64,000 nt of DNA, from positions 94,431 through 158,430 of the forward strand of contig CAJOIH010000003.1 in the NCBI GenBank assembly GCA_905234455.1, read 5' to 3'. Shown piece by piece: positions 7,931-16,408 of this stretch (the stretch's first letter is position 1; each line of letters opens with the position of its first letter). The translations under genes were made by a program, and so were the position numbers. The notes beneath the pieces were generated by a model, which searched no databases, was not told the origin of the DNA, and was given only the letters and a program-made list of their open reading frames with translations. Origin of the DNA: an uncultured Bacteroidales bacterium. Lineage in GTDB: Bacteria; Bacteroidota; Bacteroidia; Bacteroidales; F082.

Positions 7931-9028
7931 ATGAAAAACAAATCCTTGTTATTTGTAGCCCTGTTGGGCCTGATGATGGTCGCTTGCCAAGAGAACAAGC
8001 CCATCATGACCATCGACCAAGTGAACGAACAATGGCAAACCGCCACCATCAAGAAGGTGAAGAGCGACGACGTGATGGATATGGTCGCGGCCTTCCAGAA
8101 ACAATGGCCCACCAGCTGCGTCGCCATGTATTTGGAAGACATCAAACTGCCCGAATCGGAACAGCAATACCTTTCGTTCTACGAACCTGAAAATGATTAT
8201 GTTATGTTTTCAGAGGGGAGCGACGACTGGGACGCCGAAGGCATGGAAGCCAAGATTTGGCAACGCAACAACGGCCACAAACTCTTTGCGATTGCCTTCG
8301 ACCAATTCTCTTCCGACGTAAAGTCCTTCGTGGCGTTTTTCGACTATGACCCGGCCAAGAAGACACTGACCCCCGAAACTTGCCTCCCCAATACCTTCAC
8401 CCCTTCGCATTCCAATGTGATGTTCGGGTACATCCTTCCTGAGTACGGCGACCTCATCGAGGTGAACGAATACTTCTGGAATTGGTGGTGGTCGCTGAGA
8501 CATTTTTATGAATGGGACGGCATGAACTTTACCGAACCCGAGGTGGTTTTCGAGGGGATGGACGAAATCATGGACGAGTATTACGATAACTACATGACCT
8601 ACGAGATGGACGACTTCAGCAAGTATGCCTTGATCGACATCGACGAGGACGGCGAGCCCGAGATCTGGCTGAGCACCGAGGACGAAGAGTATCAGGTGGT
8701 GCTCTCGGTAGTGGAAGGCGAGGTCAAGATCCTTGCGGGCCAGGACTTCAAGCGCAGCCTGTTTTTCTTAAAAGGAGTTGTCGGCGACGCTGGCGGCTGC
8801 GGAACGGGTTGCTATTATGTGCAATACACCCAAGTGAAGAATAGCGCTCCCGGGTCTGTGCTCACCAACATGCAGTCGTATAACTTTGAAACCGATGGCG
8901 TGGACGATGAGTATTACCAGGACGGGGAAGCCCTTACCGAAGAGGAAGGCGACGCCATCGTTGAGTCGTTCGGCGAGCCCATCGAGCCTCAGGTGGAATG
9001 GCACAGGCTGGCCATCCCCAAGGGATAA
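7931..9028 (+). CDS. Hypothetical lipoprotein
   Basis: 365 residues. The leader MKNKSLLFVALLGLMMVACQE carries a lipobox with Cys19. Around residues 232-245 there is an acidic DIDEDGEPEIW loop of the kind seen in calcium-binding FG-GAP/VCBS-like repeats, and near the C terminus a short GDAGGCGTGCY cysteine pair. No family is recognised. It lies between the esterase and the CDF transporter with gaps of 11 and 6 bp and is probably co-transcribed with them. Confidence 0.75.
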   Translation: MKNKSLLFVALLGLMMVACQENKPIMTIDQVNEQWQTATIKKVKSDDVMDMVAAFQKQWPTSCVAMYLEDIKLPESEQQYLSFYEPENDYVMFSEGSDDWDAEGMEAKIWQRNNGHKLFAIAFDQFSSDVKSFVAFFDYDPAKKTLTPETCLPNTFTPSHSNVMFGYILPEYGDLIEVNEYFWNWWWSLRHFYEWDGMNFTEPEVVFEGMDEIMDEYYDNYMTYEMDDFSKYALIDIDEDGEPEIWLSTEDEEYQVVLSVVEGEVKILAGQDFKRSLFFLKGVVGDAGGCGTGCYYVQYTQVKNSAPGSVLTNMQSYNFETDGVDDEYYQDGEALTEEEGDAIVESFGEPIEPQVEWHRLAIPKG

Positions 9029-9034
9029 AGCTAC

Positions 9035-9919
9035 ATGAACCGGGAAAAAGAAATATATAAAGTCACCCTGGTGGGGAGCGCGGTCAACGTGGTCCTCCTG
9101 GTCTTCAAGTTCGTGGCGGGCATCCTCGGGCACAGCTCGGCGATGGTCGCCGACGCCCTGCACTCGCTGTCGGACTTCGTCACCGACATCATCGTGCTGG
9201 TGTTCGTGAAGATCAGCCACAAGCCCCAGGACAAGTCGCACGATTACGGTCACGGGAAGTACGAGACCCTGGCGCTGACCCTCATCGGCATCGCCCTGAT
9301 GGTGGTGGCACTCAGCATCATTGTGAAAGGTGCCTTGAAGATCGCGGCCTGGGCACACGGCGAGACGTTGGAAGCGCCGGGCATGCTGGCTTTCTGGGCG
9401 GCCATTGTGTCGATCGTGTTGAAAGAGGCCATCTACCGTTACTCCATCATCAAGGCCCGAAAACTAAACTCGAAAGCCGTGGAGGCCAACGCCTGGCACC
9501 ATCGCAGCGACGCCCTCTCCTCCATCGGCACTGCGGTGGGCATCGGCGGCGCCATCTTCCTCGGCGCGCGGTGGACCATCCTCGACCCCATCGCCTCGGT
9601 GATAGTGGGCGCCTTCATCGTGAAGGTGGCCTTCGACCTGCTCAAAAACGGTATCGGCGACCTCATGGAACAGTCGCTGCCCGACGTCGTGGAGAACGAG
9701 ATCCTTCAGCTCGCGGCCAGTGTCCCCGGCGTCAGCGAGCCCCATGAGTTGCGCACCCGCCGCATCGGCAACCATTATGCCATTGAGCTCCACATCCTCA
9801 TGGACGGCAACCTCACCCTCAAAGAAGCCCACGACAAGGCCTCGGAAGTAGAAGACCTGCTCCGCCAGCACTACGGCGAGGAGACCCATATCGCCGTTCA
9901 TGTGGAGCCCAGGGATTAG
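9035..9919 (+). CDS. Cation diffusion facilitator transporter
   Basis: 294 residues, cation diffusion facilitator family of proton-coupled exporters of Zn, Fe or Mn ions in the inner membrane. About six membrane segments are visible. The metal-binding residues of TM2 (HSLSD within ADALHSLSDF) and TM5 (HHRSD) are present. The cytosolic C-terminal domain follows (SVPGVSEPHELRTRRIGNHY, ending HIAVHVEP). It overlaps the converging exchanger gene by 4 bp. The HxxxD/HxxxD arrangement is compatible with zinc or iron. Confidence 0.93.
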   Translation: MNREKEIYKVTLVGSAVNVVLLVFKFVAGILGHSSAMVADALHSLSDFVTDIIVLVFVKISHKPQDKSHDYGHGKYETLALTLIGIALMVVALSIIVKGALKIAAWAHGETLEAPGMLAFWAAIVSIVLKEAIYRYSIIKARKLNSKAVEANAWHHRSDALSSIGTAVGIGGAIFLGARWTILDPIASVIVGAFIVKVAFDLLKNGIGDLMEQSLPDVVENEILQLAASVPGVSEPHELRTRRIGNHYAIELHILMDGNLTLKEAHDKASEVEDLLRQHYGEETHIAVHVEPRD

Positions 9920-11103
9920 ACCGCCAACAACACTAATAACTGCGCGGTGAAAATACGCAGAAACATCGTCAGCGGATACACCGTGGCATAGCCCATGTTG
10001 GGCAGTTTGCAGCCCTCGGGAGCGACGGTATTGGCAAAGGCCAAGGTAGGCGGGTCGGTATGCGAACCGCCGATGAAGCCCATCAGTGTATAGTAGTTCA
10101 TTTTCAGCACCAGGCGGCCGAAAAGCGTAATGAGGATCGGTGGAATCATGGTGATGATGACGCCGTAGACGACCCACATATAGTGTTCCTGAACGGTATT
10201 GATGAACTGTCCGCCAGCACTCAGTCCCACGCCGGCGAGGAAGAGGGCGATGCCCACTTCGCGGAGCATCCACACGCCGTGGCTATCGGTGAATTCAGTG
10301 GTAAACCAGCCTTTTTTCACTCCAAGCCAGCCGCCGATGATAGCCACCACCAGCGGTCCGCCAGCCAGTCCCAGTTTGATGGGGGCTTTCATCCCCACGG
10401 GGATCGGGATGGAGCCGATGACGATGCCCAGTGCGATGATGACGAAGATGGGGATGAGATTCACCTTATGGCGTTGGGAGGGGGGCGTAACTTGCTTTTC
10501 GGGGTTGGGTTCGAGCGCGTTTTCAGTGGAAGGCTCGTTTTTCAGGTCGATGCGGCAGAAGGCCTTCAGCAGGAGGCAGCTCACGATCATGCCCACCACT
10601 GCCAGGGGATAGGCAACCGCATAGCCCGCTGCCAGCCGGTCGGCGCCGCCTTCGATGCCGATGTCGTTGACGGCCTGTTGCGCTGCCGAGAGGCCCGGGG
10701 TGTTGGTGATGGCCCCTGTGTAGACGCCGGCCATGTCGGCTAAGTCTTGGTTGGCCACTTTGGCGATGATCACCGTGATGAGCACGCCCAGGGCCACGTT
10801 GACCAAAGCCATGAGGTTCATGGCCAGTCCGCCTTTGCGGAACGAGCGGAAGAACCCCGGTCCCACCTGCAGGCCCACGGCCACCACGAAGAGAATCAGT
10901 CCGAACTCCTTGATGATGTGCAGCATCTCGACGTTGAGACTCACGCCGCAGGCGCTGAGGGCGATGCCCACGAAGAGCACCCAGGTGATGCCCAATGAGA
11001 TTTTGGCGATTTTGATCTTGCCCAGAAGCAGCCCCACAAAGACGGACAATGCCAGATAAAGGATGGTGGGTCCGACGCCCGAACCGGTGAAAAGATTCAG
11101 CAT
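9916..11103 (-). CDS. AspT/YidE-type putative aspartate-alanine exchanger family membrane protein (short form)
   Basis: 395 residues, two hydrophobic halves with the AAE-family motif LILFVVAVGLQVGPGF in the first and LFLAGVGLSAGGQF in the second, plus GAITNTPGLSAAQQA and GGSHTDPPTLAFAN. Classic AspT and YidE proteins are about 550 residues because two TrkA-C (RCK_C) domains lie between the halves. Here only a short hydrophilic linker (about residues 190-215) is present. Substrate unknown. Its start overlaps the end of the Nudix gene by 7 bp. Confidence 0.85.
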   Translation of the reverse strand: MLNLFTGSGVGPTILYLALSVFVGLLLGKIKIAKISLGITWVLFVGIALSACGVSLNVEMLHIIKEFGLILFVVAVGLQVGPGFFRSFRKGGLAMNLMALVNVALGVLITVIIAKVANQDLADMAGVYTGAITNTPGLSAAQQAVNDIGIEGGADRLAAGYAVAYPLAVVGMIVSCLLLKAFCRIDLKNEPSTENALEPNPEKQVTPPSQRHKVNLIPIFVIIALGIVIGSIPIPVGMKAPIKLGLAGGPLVVAIIGGWLGVKKGWFTTEFTDSHGVWMLREVGIALFLAGVGLSAGGQFINTVQEHYMWVVYGVIITMIPPILITLFGRLVLKMNYYTLMGFIGGSHTDPPTLAFANTVAPEGCKLPNMGYATVYPLTMFLRIFTAQLLVLLAV

Positions 11104-11612
11104 AGCAAATGTTTTTTAAACTCGTTAACCAATGTGTTGTCGAGCCCGTGGAAGAGGTCGGAATCGAATTGGAGGTCTTTCTTGAGCTGTTGGAGGGCCC
11201 GTTGCAGCATCGCGTCGTGGTCGAATGCCAGCGCCGGCACTTCATCGAGGGGGAACCATTGGGCCCGGGCTGCATCGTCGCCGCCTTGGACGTCAGTTTT
11301 GTGCGTCAGGGTATAGAAGGCGATGGTGATGACCCGTTCACGGGGGTCGCGGTCCACCGTGGTGAAGGTCCCGAACTCACGCAGCCAGTCGGCCTCAAGG
11401 CCAGTTTCTTCGTTCAGCTCACGCACCACACCTTGTTCGGCGGTCTCGTCGATGTTCATGAAGCCACCTGGGAAGGCCCAGCAGCCTTTGAACGGCTCGC
11501 CGCCCCGTTCGATAAGCAGGACGTTGACTTTGCCGCCGTTGATGCCGAACACCACGCAGTCGGTGGTGACTGCCGGATGGGGGTATTTGTAACAAAACAT
11601 AGCCTCTTTCAT
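11097..11612 (-). CDS. Nudix hydrolase
   Basis: 171 residues from the ATG at 11612. The Nudix box is intact: a GGF start, Glu after ID, then RELNEETGL, so the metal-binding glutamates are all present. The N-terminal TTDCVVFGINGGKVNVLLIERG and GCWAFPGG are typical of NrtR/ADP-ribose-pyrophosphatase-like proteins, although no C-terminal winged helix is evident at this length. A TAAATTTG box at 11622-11629 supports this start. It is translationally coupled to the exchanger gene. Confidence 0.9.
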   Translation of the reverse strand: MKEAMFCYKYPHPAVTTDCVVFGINGGKVNVLLIERGGEPFKGCWAFPGGFMNIDETAEQGVVRELNEETGLEADWLREFGTFTTVDRDPRERVITIAFYTLTHKTDVQGGDDAARAQWFPLDEVPALAFDHDAMLQRALQQLKKDLQFDSDLFHGLDNTLVNEFKKHLLC

Positions 11613-11621
11613 AAAGCGGTG

Positions 11622-11629
11622 CAAATTTA
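11622..11629 (-). promoter_or_regulatory. Minus-7 box for Nudix-exchanger operon
   Basis: TAAATTTG on the minus strand, 9 bases before the Nudix ATG. It is divergent from the box at 11653-11660. Confidence 0.5.
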
Positions 11630-11652
11630 CAATATAATAATAAAAGTTGTCG

Positions 11653-11660
11653 TATCTTTG
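11653..11660 (+). promoter_or_regulatory. Minus-7 box for lipoprotein-RND efflux operon
   Basis: TATCTTTG, with the ATG of the first gene 21 bases downstream. It probably serves the whole run to 17,754. Confidence 0.65.
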
Positions 11661-11681
11661 CAGTCCAATTTGCAAGATATC

Positions 11682-12203
11682 ATGAAAAGAATCGTTTTTG
11701 TGCTTCTGATCGCCGTCACGGCGTTGGGTCTCAGCTCATGTAGGAAAAGCGGCGTCGGCTTGTTTGCAGGTGATTATTCCTTTAAGACCTCGGGCGAAGT
11801 CACCCTCACTGCCCAGGCAGACGTCAACGGCAACAATGTCATCGTACCCGCCGTGATGAACGCCGGCATCGCCGACGAGATCGGGCAGATCAGCATCAGT
11901 CCCACCGACTACGACGACGAGGTGCTTGTGGTGATCAACCACATGGGTGGCGATGTGATTACCACCTATGGCACCTGCGAGCGAAACACCATCGTCCTCG
12001 ACGACTTCCGGCGCAACACCCTGCCCATCTCCATCAACGGGCTGCTCTCCAACGAGACCTATATCACCGTGAGCGCCGTCGGGACCATGTACGAAGGCGA
12101 CATGATCGTGTTCGACGTGTCGTTGAGCGGCCGGTGCACTATCGGGACGGCCACCTTCAAGATCAGGGACAAAAACGTGAAAACCGTCGCATACCGGAAC
12201 TAA
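11682..12203 (+). CDS. Hypothetical lipoprotein
   Basis: 173 residues. MKRIVFVLLIAVTALGLSSC is a lipoprotein signal with a lipobox Cys20. The remainder is a predicted all-beta domain of alternating hydrophobics (DYSFKTSGEVTLTAQ, TAVGTMYEG-like strands, final VKTVAYRN). No named family is recognised. It precedes the efflux adaptor by 4 bp, so it likely shares its transcript; whether it takes part in efflux is not known. Confidence 0.75.
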   Translation: MKRIVFVLLIAVTALGLSSCRKSGVGLFAGDYSFKTSGEVTLTAQADVNGNNVIVPAVMNAGIADEIGQISISPTDYDDEVLVVINHMGGDVITTYGTCERNTIVLDDFRRNTLPISINGLLSNETYITVSAVGTMYEGDMIVFDVSLSGRCTIGTATFKIRDKNVKTVAYRN

Positions 12204-12207
12204 AGCC

Positions 12208-13266
12208 ATGAAAAAGAGCCTATTACTGATTCCCATAGCGCTGATGCTCGCCGGTTGTGGAGACACCGACCCGCTGAAGGAACGCTTCATCGGCGGTCCT
12301 GCCGAAGAGCGCGTCATCAGCGTCGGCATGATGACCATCGACCCCACCGAGGGCATCGTCAGCAACACCTACCCAGGCTACCTCGAAGAGGGTCAGTCGG
12401 TTGACCTGGCCTTCAAATACGGCGGCCTGCTCGAACAGATCAACGTGAAGGAAGGCAGCCGCGTGGGCAAAGGCCAAGCACTGGCCCGCGTGTCCTCCCC
12501 CACCCTCGAGAATTCCCTCCGCTCGGCCCAAGCCACTTTGGTGCAAGCCCAAGATGCCTACGACCGCTTGAAGAAGGTGCACGACAACGGCAGCCTGCCT
12601 GAGATCAAGTGGAAGGAGATGGAGGCCAACCTCGAGAAGGCCCAGGCCGCCTATGACCTTGCCAACGCCATGATGGCCGACAACGTCATCAAGGCCCCTT
12701 TCAGCGGCACCGTCACCTCGGTCAACGCCGAAGTGGGCGAGAATGTCCCGCCCCTGAAGCCCATCGTCAGCTTGATCAACGCCGAGAAGCTCTCAGTAAA
12801 GATCAGCGTCCCCGAAGATGAGATCGCCCGCGTTGAAGTGGGCAGTCCCGCCGAGGTCGTCATCCCCGCCTTAGGTGACAAAACCTATACCGGCAAGGTC
12901 ACCGAGAAAGGCATGACCGCTTCGCTGCTCACCCACAGCTACCCTGTGAAGGTGCTCATCCAACAAAGCGACAAGGAGCTCGTCCCCGGCATGATCGGCA
13001 AGGTGATGCTGAAGTCCGACGTCAACACCGGCATCGTCGTCCCTGCCAATGCCATTTTGATCAACAAGGACGGCAAGTTCGTGTGGGTCGAAGAAGATGG
13101 ACGCGCCAGCCGCAGGTTTATCAAGATCGACGGTTATGCAGGCTCCGGCGTCATCGTGAGCGAAGGCCTGCACAGCGGCGACCATGTCATTGTGGAGGGG
13201 TACCAGAAGGTGAGCGAGGGGATGAAAGTTAAGAGTGAGGAGTTAGGAGTTAGAAGTGAGGAGTAA
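12208..13266 (+). CDS. RND efflux periplasmic adaptor (membrane fusion protein)
   Basis: 352 residues. Lipoprotein leader MKKSLLLIPIALMLAGC, so anchored to the inner membrane from outside. A lipoyl-like half (YGGLLEQINVKEGSRVGKGQ), an alpha-hairpin (about residues 90-150, heptad-rich with QATLVQAQDAYDRL) and the second lipoyl half (VIKAPFSGTVTSVNAEVGE) are followed by the beta-barrel domain. The last ten residues (SEELGVRSEE) are encoded by a heptad repeat copy, so the natural C terminus may have been extended by repeat insertion. First component of a tripartite pump. Confidence 0.92.
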   Translation: MKKSLLLIPIALMLAGCGDTDPLKERFIGGPAEERVISVGMMTIDPTEGIVSNTYPGYLEEGQSVDLAFKYGGLLEQINVKEGSRVGKGQALARVSSPTLENSLRSAQATLVQAQDAYDRLKKVHDNGSLPEIKWKEMEANLEKAQAAYDLANAMMADNVIKAPFSGTVTSVNAEVGENVPPLKPIVSLINAEKLSVKISVPEDEIARVEVGSPAEVVIPALGDKTYTGKVTEKGMTASLLTHSYPVKVLIQQSDKELVPGMIGKVMLKSDVNTGIVVPANAILINKDGKFVWVEEDGRASRRFIKIDGYAGSGVIVSEGLHSGDHVIVEGYQKVSEGMKVKSEELGVRSEE

Positions 13267-13279
13267 GAAGTGAGGAGTA
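13229..13279 (+). repeat. Degenerate heptad repeat, copy 2
   Basis: Seven-base periodic units such as GAGTTAG, GAAGTGA and GGAGTAA. It forms the 3' end of the adaptor gene and runs up to the ATG of the RND permease at 13280, where its GAGGAG unit could act as a ribosome-binding site. Confidence 0.8.
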
Positions 13280-16200
13280 ATGGTTAAGATCAAGGGAAAT
13301 AGGGGCATTATCGCGGGCAGCATCAGCCACCGTAAGATCGTGTGGATTGTGGTGGCCGTGGTGGTAGCTTTTGGCATCTATGCCCTCGTCGACATGAAGA
13401 AGGACGAGTTCCCGGCTTTCTCTTACCCCCAGGGCATCGTGGCGGGCGTGTACCCCGGTGCCAACTCCGAAGAGGTGGAGGCGCAGCTCACCAAGCCTCT
13501 CGAGGAGCTGCTGTTCGCCCTGCCTGAGGTGAACCGTGAAAGCACTTATTCCATCACCAAGGAGGGCATCTGCTACATCTACGTGATGCTCGACCTGACG
13601 AAGAACGATTACACCCAAGCCTGGACCAAGATACGGCAGAAGATCAACGACGCCAAGACGCTGAGCTTCCCTGCCGGCGTGCTTGCCATCGCCGTCATCG
13701 ACGACTTCGGCAACACTTCGTCGCTGCTCATCGCCATGGAGTCGGCCGACAAGACCTACCGTGAGATGCGAGGTTACACCGACGATCTCACCCGTCGCCT
13801 GCGCAAGATCCCCCAGACCGGCAACGTGCGTGTGCTGGGCGAGCAGACCGAGGAGATCGCCGTCACCGTCGACAAGGAGAAGCTGGCTTTCTATGGCATC
13901 AGCCCCAACACCCTGATGCTGCAATATGCCTCGCAGGGGTTCCTGACCACAGCTGGCGCGATGGAGACCGACAACTTCGACCTGCCCTTGCACATCCAAA
14001 ATCCCATGGTCTCAGAGCAAGAGCTTGAAAACCAGATCATTTACTCCGACGCCACCGGCACCACTGTCCGCCTACGCGACGTGGCCACCATAGAACGCCG
14101 CATGGCTCCCACCTCGAAGGTGGTCAACTTCAATGGCAACGATGCCCTGATCATCTCCGTGGAGATGCGCAAGGGCTTCAACATCGTGGCCTACGGCCGC
14201 AAGGTCGAGAAGGTGCTCAGCGAGTTCAGGGGGCAGCTACCCGACAGCGTGAAGCTCTACCGCATCACCGACCAGCCCAAAGTAGTGCAACGCTCCGTGA
14301 GTTCCTTCCTCCGCGACCTGGTCATCTCCATGATCGTGGTCATCGCCGTGATGCTGCTGCTCTTCCCCTTCAGAACCGCCTTGATTGCCAGTTCGGGACT
14401 GCCCGTCTGCACGGCTTTCAGTATCGGGTTGATGTATCTCTTTGGAATTGAGCTAAATACGGTGACTTTGGCCGCCTTAATCGTGGTTTTGGGCATGATC
14501 GTCGACGACTCCATCATTAATATCGACGGCTACATCGACAAGCTGAGTCAGGGGGTGGAGCCTTTCAGGGCCGCCACCAGCAGTGCCAGGGAGCTCTTCA
14601 TGCCCATGCTCATCGCCACTGCCGCCATCGCCACCATGTTCTTCCCAATGACCCGCATCATCAAGGGTCCCTTGGGCGACTTCGTACAGCTCTTCCCATG
14701 GACGGTAGCCTTCTCGCTGATGGGTTCGCTGGCTTACGCCATGTTGGTGATCCCTTCGTTGGAGATCCTGTTCATCAAGCCTGACACCGAGAAGCCCCGC
14801 ACCAACAGATTCATCCGGGCGCAGCGGCGCTTCTTCATCTTCTTGCAACGGCTTTACGACAAGATGCAGAACCACTGCTTCAGGCACCCCCACTTCACCA
14901 TTGGCATGGGCCTGGGCTCCATCGCCTTGGGGGTGTTGATGTTTCTGGCCCTCAACGTGCAGATGATGCCCAATGCCGAGCGCGATTGTTTCGCTGTGGA
15001 GATCCGCCTGCCTGAAGGCAGCAGCCTCGAAGCCACCACCCGCATCAGCGATTCGTTACAGCACCTGCTGCTTCAGGACCAACGCGTCACCTCCGTCACT
15101 GCCTTCATCGGCGAGACTGCACCCCGTTTCCATGTGACCTACGCGCCCAGCATCCCGGCGCAGAACCTCTCGCAACTCATCGTCAACACCACCTCGAAAC
15201 AAGCTACCGAAGACCTGTTGAAGGAGATGGACGATCGCTACTCCTACTACTTCGCCGAAGCCCATGTGCGATTCAGGCAGATGGACTATCAAGCGGTGAC
15301 CACCCCGATTGAGATCTTCGTGTACGGCGACGACTACACCCAGACTGCCCCTGTGGCGGAGAAGATCAAGGACTTCATGCTCAGCCTCGACAAGGAGCTC
15401 CGCTGGGTCCATTCCGACTACGACGAGCAGTTGTCCTCGGTGAAAGTCACCATGAAACCCGAGGAATGCGCCCGGATGGGCATCACCAAGGGCATCCTCT
15501 CGCTCGACTTGGCCACCACCCTTAACGGCCAACCCTTGACCTCCATTTGGGAGGGTAGCAGAAGCATCCCCGTGAAGCTTTATTCCAAGCAGAACTACGA
15601 CCCCAACGACTACGAATCGGTCCAGAACCAGCTGATTCCCACCATGATACCTGGCACCAGCGTGCCGCTCAGGCAGGTGGCCGACATCAGCCCCGAATGG
15701 CATCCGGCACAGCTCACCCATCACAACGGCAAGAACAACATCACCCTAGCCGCCGACATGAAGTTCTGGAAGTCGCAAGCTGCCAGCATGAAGAAGATCG
15801 AGCATTTCATCGACACTGAAATCAGGCCGACCCTGCCCGAAGGCGTAAGCATCGACTACGGTGGGCTCTCTTCGCTGAACACCATGGTCATCTCCCAGAT
15901 TCTCAAGAGCTTGATTGCCGCCATCTTGGTTCTTCTGGCTTTTCTGGTAGCCTATTTCAAGAAGTTCAACCTGGCGGTGCTGACCTTGTGTTCCAGCTCG
16001 TTGTGCATGTTCGGCGCTTTCTTCGGCGAGTGGCTCTTCGGGCTCGACTTCGGCATGACTTCGGTGCTCGGCATCGTCAGCCTGATTGGCATCATCGTGC
16101 GCAACGGCATCGTGATGTACGAATATGCCGAGACCTTGCGCACCGAGGAAGGACTCGATGCCAAGGAAGCCGCCATGAAAGCCGGCAGTCGGCGCATGAG

Positions 16201-16408
16201 GCCTATCTTCCTCACCTCGGCCACCACGGCACTCGGCGTGCTGCCGATGATCATCACCCGCAACCCCTTGTGGATGCCCATGGGCGTGGTCATTTGCTTT
16301 GGCGTGGTGCTCTCGATGGTCATCATCCTCGCTGTGATGCCCGTGATGTACTGGCAGATCTTCCGCTTCGGCAAGAAAACCCCGCAACCCCAACCTGAAG
16401 CCGCATGA
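13280..16408 (+). CDS. RND family efflux permease (AcrB/MexB type)
   Basis: 1042 residues, the usual length for a hydrophobe/amphiphile RND permease. TM1 (IVWIVVAVVVAFGIYAL) is followed by the first porter domain. TM4 carries the paired aspartates of proton relay (LGMIVDDSIINIDGY). A second half repeats the layout, with GIIVRNGIVMYEYAE and final TM segments before a charged tail. It pumps substrates across both membranes with the adaptor and TolC partner; substrates are unknown. The gene overlaps the TolC-like gene by 4 bp (ATGA). Confidence 0.95.
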   Translation: MVKIKGNRGIIAGSISHRKIVWIVVAVVVAFGIYALVDMKKDEFPAFSYPQGIVAGVYPGANSEEVEAQLTKPLEELLFALPEVNRESTYSITKEGICYIYVMLDLTKNDYTQAWTKIRQKINDAKTLSFPAGVLAIAVIDDFGNTSSLLIAMESADKTYREMRGYTDDLTRRLRKIPQTGNVRVLGEQTEEIAVTVDKEKLAFYGISPNTLMLQYASQGFLTTAGAMETDNFDLPLHIQNPMVSEQELENQIIYSDATGTTVRLRDVATIERRMAPTSKVVNFNGNDALIISVEMRKGFNIVAYGRKVEKVLSEFRGQLPDSVKLYRITDQPKVVQRSVSSFLRDLVISMIVVIAVMLLLFPFRTALIASSGLPVCTAFSIGLMYLFGIELNTVTLAALIVVLGMIVDDSIINIDGYIDKLSQGVEPFRAATSSARELFMPMLIATAAIATMFFPMTRIIKGPLGDFVQLFPWTVAFSLMGSLAYAMLVIPSLEILFIKPDTEKPRTNRFIRAQRRFFIFLQRLYDKMQNHCFRHPHFTIGMGLGSIALGVLMFLALNVQMMPNAERDCFAVEIRLPEGSSLEATTRISDSLQHLLLQDQRVTSVTAFIGETAPRFHVTYAPSIPAQNLSQLIVNTTSKQATEDLLKEMDDRYSYYFAEAHVRFRQMDYQAVTTPIEIFVYGDDYTQTAPVAEKIKDFMLSLDKELRWVHSDYDEQLSSVKVTMKPEECARMGITKGILSLDLATTLNGQPLTSIWEGSRSIPVKLYSKQNYDPNDYESVQNQLIPTMIPGTSVPLRQVADISPEWHPAQLTHHNGKNNITLAADMKFWKSQAASMKKIEHFIDTEIRPTLPEGVSIDYGGLSSLNTMVISQILKSLIAAILVLLAFLVAYFKKFNLAVLTLCSSSLCMFGAFFGEWLFGLDFGMTSVLGIVSLIGIIVRNGIVMYEYAETLRTEEGLDAKEAAMKAGSRRMRPIFLTSATTALGVLPMIITRNPLWMPMGVVICFGVVLSMVIILAVMPVMYWQIFRFGKKTPQPQPEAA

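Noticed and set aside
11109..11681. Longer start for the lipoprotein at 11,682
   Set aside because: The upstream part is antisense to the Nudix gene, and the promoter box at 11,653 plus a lipoprotein signal fix the start at 11,682.
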